From Castor canadensis (lineage: Eukaryota > Chordata > Mammalia > Rodentia > Castoridae), in NCBI RefSeq assembly GCF_047511655.1, contig NC_133386.1, positions 179,201,146 through 179,265,145 of the forward strand: a stretch of DNA of 64,000 bases, written 5' to 3'. The notes beneath the pieces are model-generated. The model made no database searches. It was given only the letters and a program-made list of their open reading frames with translations, and was not told where the DNA came from. Each line of letters opens with the position of its first letter. Within the stretch, counting starts at the first letter, position 1. This document shows positions 31,965-43,300 of this stretch, one piece after another. The position numbers and the translations under genes were made by a program.

Positions 31965-32718
31965 ATCCTGCCATATGATTCAGCAATACCACTCCTAGGG
32001 AGTACAACTCACGTTATTACAAAGGCACCTGCACACCCATGTTTATTGCAGCACTATTCACAATAGCCAAGCTATGGAAACAGCCAAGATGCCAATACTG
32101 ATGAATAGATTTAAAAAATGTGAAATTTATACACAATGGAATTTTGCTCAGCCACAAAGAAGAATGAAATTTTGTCATTCGCAGGTAAATGGATGAAACT
32201 GGAGAACATCATCTTAAGCAAAGTTACCCAGGCTCACAAGGCCAAAAATCACATTTTCTCCCTCATATGCAGATTAGAGACCAAACAAATGCAGTAATAT
32301 TATTGGACACGGGTCACACTAAGGGGAGACCGTGCATGGGAGGAACAGGGAAAGGGAAGGAAACCTAAAACTTGAATGTGGTTGATGTGTTCACTGTAGA
32401 GGAGCAAATATAGTAATTTTCCCACTATTAAGTGGCCAAGGCCACTGTGGGAAGGTGAAGAGGTCTGGTAGAGGTGAACCAATGTGGATTGTAATACACA
32501 TGTGCATGGAAGCACTAGGAATCTCTCTGTATAGCCATCTTTATCTCGGACTAGCAAAAACACTGTATTTCTTATTATCTCTTGTCATGTTTTCTCTTCA
32601 ACAAAACTGGAGAACAAGAGGGCAGAACAGGTTCTGCCCGGAAGGGCCAGAGGAGGTGGCCCAAACAATGTATACACGTTTAAATTAAAAAATTACACAC
32701 GATAAAATTTTTTAAAAA
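31965..32718 (+). mobile_element. L1 host fragment, right part (end of ORF2, 3' UTR)
   Basis: It continues the host text broken at 30025, through the last ORF2 part (acaatggaattttgctcagc) and the 3' UTR (agggcagaacaggttctgcc), to an A-rich end near 32718. Divergence from insertions 1 and 2 in the shared 3' part agrees with it being the older element. Confidence 0.88.
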
Positions 32719-32844
32719 GCATAGTTTATGGGTAATTTGTTTAAGATCATACTAAAATCCAGATATTTTCCCTCTAGTGAATTTCATTAATCAAATCACT
32801 CAATGGCAAAATCCAAACAAAGAAAATTAGATCAGTCTAGTCAA

Positions 32845-33310
32845 GTTTGGTTTTTTTTACAGTTTTTTTATCACATTATTATTGTACTAGGGATACATTA
32901 TAACATTTACAAAAGTGCTTACAATATGTCATAGTTAAATTCATCCCATCCATCATTCTCCTTTATCCTTCCTTCCCCCATCACTGGAACAGTTTGAACA
33001 GATCTCATTTTTCCATTTTCATACATGAGTACATAGTATTTCCACTACATTCTCCCTCCTCTACCCTTTCTTATATCCTCTCTCCTCCTACTGGTACCAA
33101 CCCCCAGATAGAACCTGATTTACATTCTTGCCTCTGTTTTTGATTTTAAAAAAGACATTTTTGTTTAAGATATCTATATAGAGATTTTCATTAGGACATT
33201 TCCATGTGTATACATACATTGTATTCCAAATTGATTCATCTCCTCCATTTTTCTCCTCACTACCTTAGTCCTCTTATAGTGAGTTCAACAGGTTTAAAAA
33301 TTCTATATTC
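32845..33310 (-). mobile_element. L1 3'-UTR-type element, minus strand
   Basis: A T run at the left is the tail. Next come antisense blocks gtactagggatacattataa and catagttaaattcatcccat, mirrored at 5.8 and 22 kb, then tttttgtttaagatatctat. It is non-coding. Confidence 0.65.
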
Positions 33311-33319
33311 ATCCTTAAA

Positions 33320-33357
33320 TAGAAATGGAGTAGCTCCAGTTGTAGAGTGCTTGCCCA
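33320..33357 (+). mobile_element. ID SINE remnant
   Basis: gtagctccagttgtagagtg and cttgccc: only the box A half of an ID unit remains. Confidence 0.5.
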
Positions 33358-34847
33358 ACTTTGTTATTTGAAACTAATTTTTAAATAATTTTATCTTTCT
33401 TTCCAAAGTATTCACATCCATCTCTAAATGTTTCATTCCTGACTTTGACCAGAGATTGAAATCTTCTTGATTAACATATTCTTTTCAGGATTCATTTCAC
33501 TCCCCTTTTTGAAAACTAGTGATTTCAATATTTCAGCACCTTTTTCTTTTCCAGCAATTCCACAAAATAAAATAAAATTTTAACATATGTATGGAGCTCT
33601 TACTATGCTACAGACACTGCCCTAAGTGTTTTTACCCATTAAAATTCAAGTTGATTTCAGCTCTTACCCACTTAAAGATCATTTCCTTGACAGAAAACAT
33701 GAAGGCAAAACCATTCCTTTCACCAAACAGTTGTGCACCATCTACCCAACGATCATGCCATCTCTTTCTTGTTCTTCTTGCACTAAGTATGCATGAATCA
33801 ACTCTCCGGGAGATATAGCACATTTCACTGGGCTGCCCTGATTCTCAACAGTTTTGCTAATGTTGTCCTTATATGTTGGTTTCATTCTTGGATATCTGTC
33901 CTTAACATGTACCACCACTTCTGCTTTCTATACATTGTCTTCGAAATTCAAGTTTTAACCTAAATGTCTATCACTCAAGGAAAATGGTTCAATTAATAAT
34001 GGTGTATTCGTTACATAAAATAGTTCACCACCATAGCAAAGAATGAATTCAATCTTTTTATTCTGACATTGGATATTATCCATGATGCATTGTTGGATAA
34101 GAATAAGTCAAAAAATAATACATAGTTGAATCCTGTTTGAACTTTTTAAAAATCATGTTTAATAGAAGTAGTATTTTATAAACATTGCATCATTAAATTT
34201 TAAAATTCCTCTTTAAAACATTAACCTCTTGCAGCCTTCAAGACTGGGCCACATACAAGATTCCCCCTGTCAATGCAGAAGTAAGTGCTTAATATCTTCA
34301 GAAAAACAATAGAATTAAAAAACCAGGCTTGCAAGACTAGTCACTAGATAGTGTGACTTTTCTTTTGTGAAAGAAAATCCAGACTGGTTGAGAGAGGAGA
34401 CAGTTACAATTTTTCTGGACTAAAGAATGATGGGCAGGAAAGAGCAAGGTGTAAATTATGCTAGGAAAGGTGCTTGGATAACTGAGGTCTAGTTTTGAGT
34501 CCAAGCTTGAGCATGGAGAGGAAAAGCTGTCTTCTAAAAGGGGAAGAGAACACCTGGGTTATGTGGTTATTACTATCCTTCCCATTTTTGATTCTGTGAG
34601 GAGACCACTGTCACTATACTGGGGTCTACACAGTTAAGTGAGTAGAGAAACAAAGAGAGAAAGAGAGGTTGATACTCAGAAAATTGATTGTCCCTGACTT
34701 CTTGTAAGGTAACCTTCAGTGGAGGCCAGTCTTGTGAGCCTGTCATGGACTTCCTGTGAGAGAAAGTGAGGTAATGCTATAGCAAAGTCTTGGTTGGCCC
34801 AGGGTCTAGATAGAGGATTTGGAAGAGATTTAGAATTACAAATCACA
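33358..34847. other. No gene; single-copy-like DNA
   Basis: Opposing frames at 33591-33818 and 33632-33823 are chance overlaps. L1-like words at 33960-34100 (cctaaatgtctatcactcaa) may be an old L1 3' piece. No splice pair is supported. Confidence 0.45.
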
Positions 34848-34936
34848 GGGCTGGAGGTGCGGCTCAAGCAGTAAAGCACCTGCCTAGCAAGTGTGAAATC
34901 CTGAGTTCAAACCCCAGTATCGCCAAAAAAAAAAGA
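34848..34936 (+). mobile_element. ID-type SINE
   Basis: gggctggaggtgcggctcaa, then gcagtaaagcacctgcctag, then gagttcaaaccccagtatcg and an A run. One of the best preserved copies here. Confidence 0.92.
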
Positions 34937-36491
34937 ATTATAAATCACATGTTCCAGAGCCAAGAAGAGAACTTTCTGAGCAAGGAAACTGCTGGGCCTG
35001 AGCAGACGGAGACCAGATCACAAATTACACGAGTCACAGAATTAAAATAAAACAAAAAAACAGATGGACGACTGACATTCACTCAGAAACCAGAGAAGCA
35101 GTTGGAAGACTTTAAGCCATACCCTGCACACAGGGTCCACTGACCCACTTACTCCCCACAAAGACTCAAGTGCTCTGTAGACAGAATTGTGTGTTTTCAC
35201 ACAGGCTATTTACTCCCTGAATACCTTTCCCTGGAAAAATCTCTTACTGTTAAGTCCAGTCTCAAGTGTTACTTCCTCTGTTACCAAACTCTCCCTGTGG
35301 TGCCCTCACTGGGCTTTGCATATACATCTCTAATAACATTTATCACATGATATTCTGTGGGCTTGGTTACTCATAGGAGGACTCTGGATTCAATAGCTAG
35401 CTAGTGGGAAGGCACATAGATTCAATAAGCATTATTGTATCTATGTATTTGGTTTAAAGATATTGAGAAAGCAGCCAAATCTTAACATAAGACTTCTTAT
35501 GTTAAGCATCATGCATGAAAACTCTACATACTCCATGAAGAGGAACAGAGAATCAACACTGGTTTACCTGGAAGACACACTCAAGTGCAAAGATCATCCT
35601 ACTCATTTTGTGCCCTTAGCAACTGACCTGATGATGTTTCACATGCAGAAGCTTCTCAGTGAGTGTTGGCTGGATGAACTTCTAGAGGTGAAGTTTAAGA
35701 TCATGGTGTATAGAAATTGTGCTCCCTCTCTCTCCAAATGAGAAAACATCGGGCAGATTGTCGATGTGCCTCAGGTCATTGTCGAAAACTGGTAACAATT
35801 TCTGAAGTTTTATAAAATAGCACAACATTAAAAAAAATCATGTCACTCCCCAGAAGCAAATTGGTACTCACCAAACAGGGAACATTTGATACCTACTTTT
35901 GAGAGATAAGACTCTCTAGCTTGGTCCCCTGCCGATAGTCATTGTTCTCAAAAGTTTTATTAATAGACTTTGATCTATTAAAATTGAACCAAGAGCTTCC
36001 GGCTGTACAGCAAGTAGATAGATGTAATTCCCAGCAATGTCATTATATTGTCCCTTAAAGTAAATAATGAAGACAGAGCTTGAGTTATTATGTAGGCAGC
36101 AGGAAATAGTGAAATTGATAGATTTCTTTATCTCCAGTGACAACAATAATGATGAGCAAGTCCTGGGTTCCATCTCAACAATGAATTGCCACAGTTCTCT
36201 TTAAAGAATTAGAGCTTGGAGTAGAAAAATGAAATATAATACTATCTGAATGATGATTAAAGAAATATTACTTAAGACAGAAGCCTTAGTAAAGACACTA
36301 ATTTCTTAGACTTGTTTTTCTCCTGCTTCTTCCTGATATCAGGAAATCTTTGAGGTTTATTTATGAGAATTCATTCTTAAATATCCCTAGATTTTAAGTT
36401 ACTCCATGGCCACAACCCCTCACCCTCACATGGGAGAAAAAGAAGTAAATCTTTGTGCCTGCATTTGGTGAACATCTCCATTCGAAAGGAG
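34937..36491. other. No gene; L2-like words at 35200-35360
   Basis: 35200-35360 (ccagtctcaagtgttacttc; tacatctctaataacattta) fits L2 in sense. A 92-codon frame at 35463-35741 (plus) and an 85-codon frame at 35916-36173 (minus) match nothing recognised. Confidence 0.4.
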
Positions 36492-36645
36492 AAGCTCACA
36501 GAGGCAGAGGTCGGAGGATCAGAATCTGAGGATGGCCCAGGCCAAAAAAAAAAAGCACAGACTCTATCTGAAAAATAACTAAACCAAAAAGCACAAGCCT
36601 AGCAAGCACAGGCCCTAAGTTCAAACTTCAGTACTGACAAAAAGA
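36492..36645 (+). mobile_element. Degraded B1-ID composite SINE
   Basis: It starts inside the 7SL unit (cagaggcagaggtcggagga), has an A-rich linker, then an ID half (gcctagcaagcacaggccct, aacttcagtactgac). Confidence 0.7.
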
Positions 36646-37330
36646 AACAGAATCAGCTCAGCTTGATCACTGTCCTTTGCCTTCAAATCATAGACTTACA
36701 TGTTTCTAAACCCAAACTATGACTTGAATAACACTGTGTGCTAACAAATTTTAATTGTCTTCCAAGAAGGAGGTTCTTGTGCAGGTGATGACTGACTACT
36801 CTTTGTCTCCAGACATTGGATGTCTTCTCTATAAGCTACCATTACTTACAAGTTTCTCCCCAGATCTATGAAAAAAGGTCTATAGTAGCTGTCAGAAATC
36901 TCCCGTTCTAAACAGTGCTACAAACTAAACAATAAACTCTCTAATATTTTAATAGCACTTTCAAGTTTTATAAAAGCCACCATTTAATTTGATCCTCTCC
37001 ATAGCCTTAAGAGCAGGATGGATGTGATCACCATCTGGAGGATGATCAGCTTTGAGAGGTTACATATGTGGGAGAGATTTAAAATGGAGGATTGTAACGT
37101 CATCTTGGTGTCAGTCATTGTCTGCCTCACAGGGTGGAAGTCTATGGTCACCTGGTACTAGCTGGATGTCTCTCTTTGTTCCCGATGGTGCTGTTATTGT
37201 TCTAATATGTTTCCATTCTTTCATGTTAAGCTACAATCTTTATAATGTCATCTAATTTTTTTACATCCTTACATTTGTTACATAGGCTTTTCTATCGGTG
37301 CTAGATATGGGGCAAGAACTTATCTTTTTT
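36646..37330. other. No gene; possible MIR at 36950-37055
   Basis: tagccttaagagcaggatgg before gatcaccatctgg is weakly MIR-like in antisense. The rest is unassigned. Confidence 0.35.
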
Positions 37331-37555
37331 TGAGGGGGGGCAGGGGGGCAGCACTGGGGTTTGAACTCAGGGCCTCACACTTGCTAGGCAGGCACTCTTA
37401 CTGTTTAAGCCACCTGCCAGCCCATTTTTGTAATGGTTTTTTTCAAGATAGGGTCTCGTGAACTATTTGTCCAGGGCTGGCTTCAAACCATGATTCTCCT
37501 AATCTGCTTCCTGAGTAGCTAGGATTACGGAGCTATCAGCACCCAACTAGAACTT
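37331..37555 (-). mobile_element. B1-ID fused SINE, with G-rich tail side
   Basis: The antisense ID unit (gggtttgaactcagggcctc, aggcaggcactcttactg) is at 37347-37424 and the antisense 7SL unit (ctgagtagctaggattacgg) at 37430-37552. Two runs of seven and six G at 37334-37348 replace the usual poly(T) side. Confidence 0.85.
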
Positions 37556-39744
37556 ATCATTTTAAAGCCAAGAATCTAGAGGGAAGTTTCAAATGTAAAT
37601 TGACCCATGTGTATCAACATCCAAGAATCACCAAACACTAACATCCAGAGAGACTCCTCCAGAGCAGGAATGAACACGGAAGCGTCTAGTTTGCTCTGCA
37701 TAGCTCTAATTAGCACCATGTGTTAGGAGGAGATGAGATTGATTGGGAAGCAAACAGGCTGAACTCCACAGGATATAGCGATACCCAAAGGAGGCTTAAT
37801 CCACATCTATATTTGGGTTCAGAATGTCAAAAAGTATCAGAAATGCTGCCTAACATTCTGGAAGTCTTTGAGAAAGTCTACAAAGACTGGAAAGGCCAGG
37901 TCACAAAGGAAGGATGTTGTCATCAAAGCTGCTTACCTAAGTCACAGAGATCATTACTGTCACAGCTGGTAGTTGAACCTAGTTCTTGTGGCTCCATCTT
38001 TCTGCTTCTTAGTTTCTCTAAGTCTGTCTCCCATCTGCTAAATGAGACATTGCAATAGATGCTACCTAGGATTTGTACAGCTCAAATTCAATGATTTCTT
38101 TTCCTTCTAAAAGCATCTCAGCCTAGCCCAGACCCCTCCATTATCACTACATCATTCTCACTCTCTTCTAACCCAAGCAGGTGAATGAAACAGGAACCAA
38201 AGTTGTCTGCTCAGGACTTAATGACACCTTCAAATTCAAAGTCTCAGTGAGAAATTACACGTGCCAGTCCTGTTCTGGACAAAAGATCATTAAGTTTATT
38301 TACTTGAGACCTGACAAGCCTCTCTTTAAAGTTTAATTACTAAAGAATCAGACATCTTCTTCTATCTGAGTTAACATGGCATTTGTTTTGCCAATGTTCC
38401 AATTCAATATATTTTCTCCCCTTCTGTTTCCTTTTCCAGTGCCACCTGGTGACTTATCGCACACTATTTGAAAAATCCATACATTTCCCAAGCAAGGTCA
38501 GAAAGCTGATTGGAGACTCCTAGTCACCACTTGGTCACACATGTATTGCTTCAGAGAATCACTAATGTCATCGGGAGAAGGAGAAAAAAATAAGTAATAA
38601 CTTAGCTATCGATTTCAGAGGAAAGAGAAGAAAAGACAAAAAAGAAAGTCAAACCAGAGTAAGCAGGAACTAAAAATGTATCTCAAATAGGCAGTGAAAC
38701 TTAAAAGCACATTGACAACAGGAAGAATTTACCTGAACCCATAGGACTGGCACATCCACTGTACTCCCAAATGGGTGATGATTTCTGGGTAGAGGTGAAG
38801 GGCATGCCATTATTCCTGATCCACTAACTGGATTGATTCTCAGCTTTCCTCAGTCTAACTGCAAGGCTAACATTCACTTCTGTCTTAATCTTCTTCTCAT
38901 TTGTTAACCCCTAAGAAAGTAAAGTTCCTCCATAAATATTGCTGTAATATTTCCAGGTGATTCTAGGTGCCGTCAGTCCCCTCTTCCCATGGCACATATG
39001 TCTGTGCCCCTTTCCCATCTTTGGCCTTAATCTCCCATAACAGAAGTTTCTAAGTCGCTCTTATCAGTCATAGCCTGTGTTTGTTGATTTGAGTTCCTAG
39101 TCATAGTCAAATTATTGATCGCTCTTCTATCTTTTATGGGATTAACTTCTGAAAGACATCCTTTAGGTTTTCAGTTTTGTTTTGGTTCCTGCTTCTGGTA
39201 GATCGAAAACTGCCATGCAAGGAGATGGTAGCCCTCTTAGGCACAGAGAAAACTAGAAAGGCCATCAGGGTACTGACTAATTCGCCATTCTGTGCCCAGT
39301 AGGATGGATGTGACAAATGTGGGCAAAAGCTCAGGTACAGAATACCTTGTGGGTGCCACACTGGTACCACTGAGACATGAGTTTCCCTCTGGTCTCTAGT
39401 GATCAAGCCCCCCAGGTCACTGAGCCACCCATGCAGTGACCCTACAGCCTTACCACCAGTTACTGTCAGGCCCCTGTAAGAAAGAGATGAAAAATTGCTG
39501 GATGCTTTCCACTGTACTGAGGCCATGGGTCAGCTCACACACAGGCCCTCTCTGCCAAGACAACCATGTCACTGCCCATTTTCCTCTATGGATCCCACAT
39601 TGCTGAGCATGGAGGCTTTCTCTAAGATTTGCAAACACCCTAAATTTTGCATACTTGTAAAAAAAATCAGTCAATAAAGCAAATAAAAATCTGCACATTA
39701 TTCCCATCTGTATCAAATTCCCAAACCTGTCTTATAGTTATGTG
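37556..39744. other. No supported gene; open frames at 39.1-39.7 kb unexplained
   Basis: A 112-codon frame (37720-38058, plus) overlaps a weak antisense MIR. Minus-strand frames of 130 codons (39526-39134) and 88 codons (39716-39450) overlap in different frames in a locally G+C-richer stretch. They show no motif or family that I recognise. They could be a decayed repeat or retrocopy. Confidence 0.4.
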
Positions 39745-39985
39745 GGTAACTCTGTGTTATCATTCAGAATTCAGCTCAAATGCAACCTTCACAGAGAGAT
39801 CTTCCAGGAAATTTAACCTAATATTATACCCCAATATCTCAATGACCCTTTTCTATTTCTTCACAGAAGTTATTGCTGTCTGAAATGTTCTTAATTATTT
39901 ACTTGTTTACTATTTATTTCTTGTTATAGAAAATGCATACCAGGAGAGCAGAGACACTAATTGCCTTGTCCTCTCCCATGTCCTC
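39745..39985 (+). mobile_element. L2-like LINE 3' fragment
   Basis: cagctcaaatgcaaccttca, then gagatcttccaggaaattta, then ccaggagagcagagacacta: the usual L2 3' order. Confidence 0.65.
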
Positions 39986-40939
39986 AGATGCTGCAACTAT
40001 TCCAGATACAAACTTGAAAGAATGACAATTGGGCATTGTTTCCATGGAGCACATAAGCTGTCTGGATAGGCAAAAATTGAGAAAGTAACTGCAGAATCTT
40101 TTACAACCTCCTTTGGGGAGTCAGAATTCTAACTCAAAAACTAAACCTTTTCTGCTTCCTCTTTACCCTTCATTCACTATTCCATTTGGCTGAGGAAAAG
40201 GCCAGAAAGAAACAAATGCCACTTTCAACCCCAAAGGAAATTGCTTTGGGTGCTAATCTAAGTCTGTAGTCTGAAAACTTTTTTGATCATTTATATTTAT
40301 CAGTAATCAATTTTTAACAATATTACTGATATGTTTATTTATTTCATTATAAGTTGTGTTTGCCACAGCAATAATGAATTATGCACATTTCAAACAAAAA
40401 AATTGAAATGTAAACAGATGAGATAAGGTCAAACAGAAAGAAATTCTGATGTTTTCTGCTTTCTCCTTTGGGTCACCTTGGGCATTCCCTTAGGATATAT
40501 ATGGCACATTCTGAACACCTAAACAAAGCAATTTTTGCCTGAAGATAAGAGCTTGCTAGAGGATGGCAATAGGACCTTAAGTATAAGAAGAAGCACAAAA
40601 GAAATCTTTGAGGTGTTGGAAATGTTCTAAATTCTGTTCATGGTAGTGATAACAAGAATCCACCCAAGTGTTAAATTCCATAGAATTATACACACCGAAA
40701 ATAATGATTACTACTGCACATAAATTTTAAAGTGCACAGAAACAGAGAAAGAATCTAGAGAGTAGTTACATGCTGGATATCTCGTTTTTCTGACCAGGTG
40801 AAAAAATCTGTAAAAACCCTAGTCCTATCTGCTTTTCCCTCTAGAGATCATAATCACATAAAAGCCCAGAAAATAATACACCTTTTATAACCATCTTATT
40901 GATCCTTGAACCCATAACCAACTATGGCAGGTGCCTGCA
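39986..40939. other. No gene
   Basis: AT-rich, repeat-poor stretch with no open frame of interest and no recognised site. Confidence 0.45.
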
Positions 40940-41412
40940 ACAATGTCTCCCACTCTACCTGCTCTTCTGCAATGTGACCTTGACCTTGCCACCTTCGCAT
41001 CAAGAGGTGGGGTTCCCCTTCCCTTGAATGCGGTCTGGCTATAATGACTTGTTTATAACTGATAACACACATGAACTTACAGTCCAGGTCAGAATCAGCC
41101 AGAGCTTTTGGACAAGTCTCTTAGAGTATTTTCTCTCAGAAACCAACTTGCATGATGAAAGAAGCCCAAGTTACACAGAAAGGCCACACTCTGCCCATTT
41201 GACCGTCCTAGATGAGGCCAACTTTGAGCCATCCCAGCCCAAATGGGGACTCTAGAGAAGTCAGTCAGCTGTTTAAATCACCCCCAAAATCTGAATCCTC
41301 CCAGACAGTGTAGCAGCAAGGAAGCCAGACCCACAGTGCCTTGTCCAAATTTCTGACCCACAGACTGCATGAGCATCATGCTATTAAATTTTGGGATGGG
41401 TTTGATAGACAG
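40940..41412 (+). mobile_element. MLT1-like LTR
   Basis: MLT1 order is visible: tgaccttgccaccttcg, ggtctggctataatgactt, a middle with ggccacactctgcc, then atttctgacccacagactgc and ttaaattttgggatgggttt at the end. The 75-codon frame at 41028-41255 lies inside it and is non-coding noise. Confidence 0.6.
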
Positions 41413-42484
41413 GTACTACTTGTGCCCTACTCATTATCCATTCCATCCTTCTTTGCCAATAGAACTCTGATTTTGTTTGGAGAGCTCTGATAAAAAATAT
41501 TAAATTCCCCTAGCTTCTCTTGCAACAAAGTATGGCCAAGTGGTAGAATTATCATGAGGGAGAAGCAAGCCAAAGTTACTAAAGTTACTAGTTGAAGTTT
41601 CCATAAATAAATAGATAAAGCCCTTTTAGATTACAGAGAATGTGGTTAGTTTTTGTTTTTGTTTTTGTTTTTGTTTTTTCTTCCCCTCTATTTCATTCTT
41701 TCTCCCTAATATGCAGTTTTTCTGCCTAGGTCAGGAAACACCTTACTACCAGGAAGTTGAAAGCCACAGACTTGAAACACTAGTGTGAAGTGATAGAATA
41801 TATACTGATTTCATGATGATTTTGTGGAGTCATTACAACAGACTGACCTGCCCACCTTGAATTTTATGTTACATAGAAAAAATAAATTGTGTTTTGTCAA
41901 TTTTTTTATTACAGTTTTCTGTAACGCCTAGCCAAACATAACTTGTTCCAAAAGAAAAAAAAGATGGTACAGCCAGTAACAGACCTAAAAGTTGGGCTTG
42001 TTTTAGTTCTTCCCACCTTGAACTTGGCTGGGAAAAATTGATTTTATGGGTTCCATGGGGCCTGATATTTGGTTTAATGTTCTTCTATTCTCATCATGAA
42101 ATTTAAAATAATTTGATATTTGAACTTATGTTCTGTAAGTGAAGTTCATACATGAAGCATGTATGTGAGCACAAGAGACAGGCACAATATGCATGCATGT
42201 TGTCCTTTGCTACCCTTTTATAGATAGTGTTCAGGACACTCCAGGAGCACAGGATTCCACAGAATCATAATGCACAGATGTTTGGAGAGGTGTATAAGAT
42301 GCACAAGGTAAATGTAGTGTATATGAAACTGAAGAAGAAGGGAAAGATAGGGAGGCACTGACAGCCCTAAAAGACAACTCTTTCTATTGGAAACAAAATT
42401 TACTTTGAATGCAGAAAGAAGGTCAAGGAGCGCTATCAGATCCTTTGTTACCCATGTTACTTCCTGTTAATAGCTAGGCACTTA
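41413..42484. other. No gene; contains a (GTTTTT)n run
   Basis: At 41650-41680 there are four to five copies of GTTTTT. The rest is single-copy-like without exon signals. Confidence 0.5.
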
Positions 42485-42855
42485 TTCTGAAATACGTCCT
42501 TTCCAAATTCATACTTTGGAGCCATAACCCACAGTGTGATATGTCTGGAGACAGGGTCTCTAGGAGGTAGTTAAGGTTAACTAGGGACACAGGGGGAGAG
42601 GAGTAATGAATAAAATTATGTCTGTATAACAAGAGGAAGAAAAAGATTTTTCTCTCTCTTCTCTCTACCATGTAAGGGCACAGTGAGCAGGTGGCTATTT
42701 TTCCAGAAAGAGATCCCTCATCAGAACCCAACCATGCTGGCACACTGATCTCAGACTTCCAAACTCCAGAACTTTGAGAAAATGAATTTCTGTCACTTAT
42801 GCTGCCCAGTTTCTGGTATTTTGTTATGGCAGTCTGAGATAACTAACATGTAGAA
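42485..42855 (+). mobile_element. MaLR-type LTR, sense
   Basis: Order: ccaaattcatactttggagc, ctctaggaggtagttaaggt, accatgtaagggcacagtga, cagaacccaaccatgctggc, ttgttatggcagtctgagat. The minus frame at 42474-42743 is a shadow. Confidence 0.72.
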
Positions 42856-43164
42856 TAAAAAGGAAATATGGACAACTCATAGCTCCTTATCCTTTCAATC
42901 CTTCCTCACATATCAGTAAAGCAAAGCAAGAAAGTATTGGTAGATATAGAAGTAAAATAAAAACAGTTAAATTGCTAGTGTTTTACATTTTCATTGTTCT
43001 AGTAAAAAGAAAATATAAAAACATGCATAAACAACCAACTACAAACTCTAGAATTTCACTAATTCCACAAAACAAGTTAAATTGCTCATACATTTGCACT
43101 TAAAGCCAACATTGCCTATGTCAAAATAAAGACTATGGAAGAAAGACAAGGCATTGTACTTTGA

Positions 43165-43300
43165 TACTTTTTTGTTTTTGGTTGGTTGGGGTTTTTTTGA
43201 GTCAAAGTCTTGCTATATAGCCCAGGCTGGCCTCAAACTCACAATTTTCCTACCTCAGTCTCCTGAGTTCTGGGACTACAGCGTTCACCACCCTGCCCTA
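43165..43300 (-). mobile_element. B1-like SINE
   Basis: The antisense 7SL unit has tatatagcccaggctggcct and tctcctgagttctgggacta, with a T/G-rich tail side at left. The open frame at 43154-43369 is SINE translation, not a gene. Confidence 0.88.
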
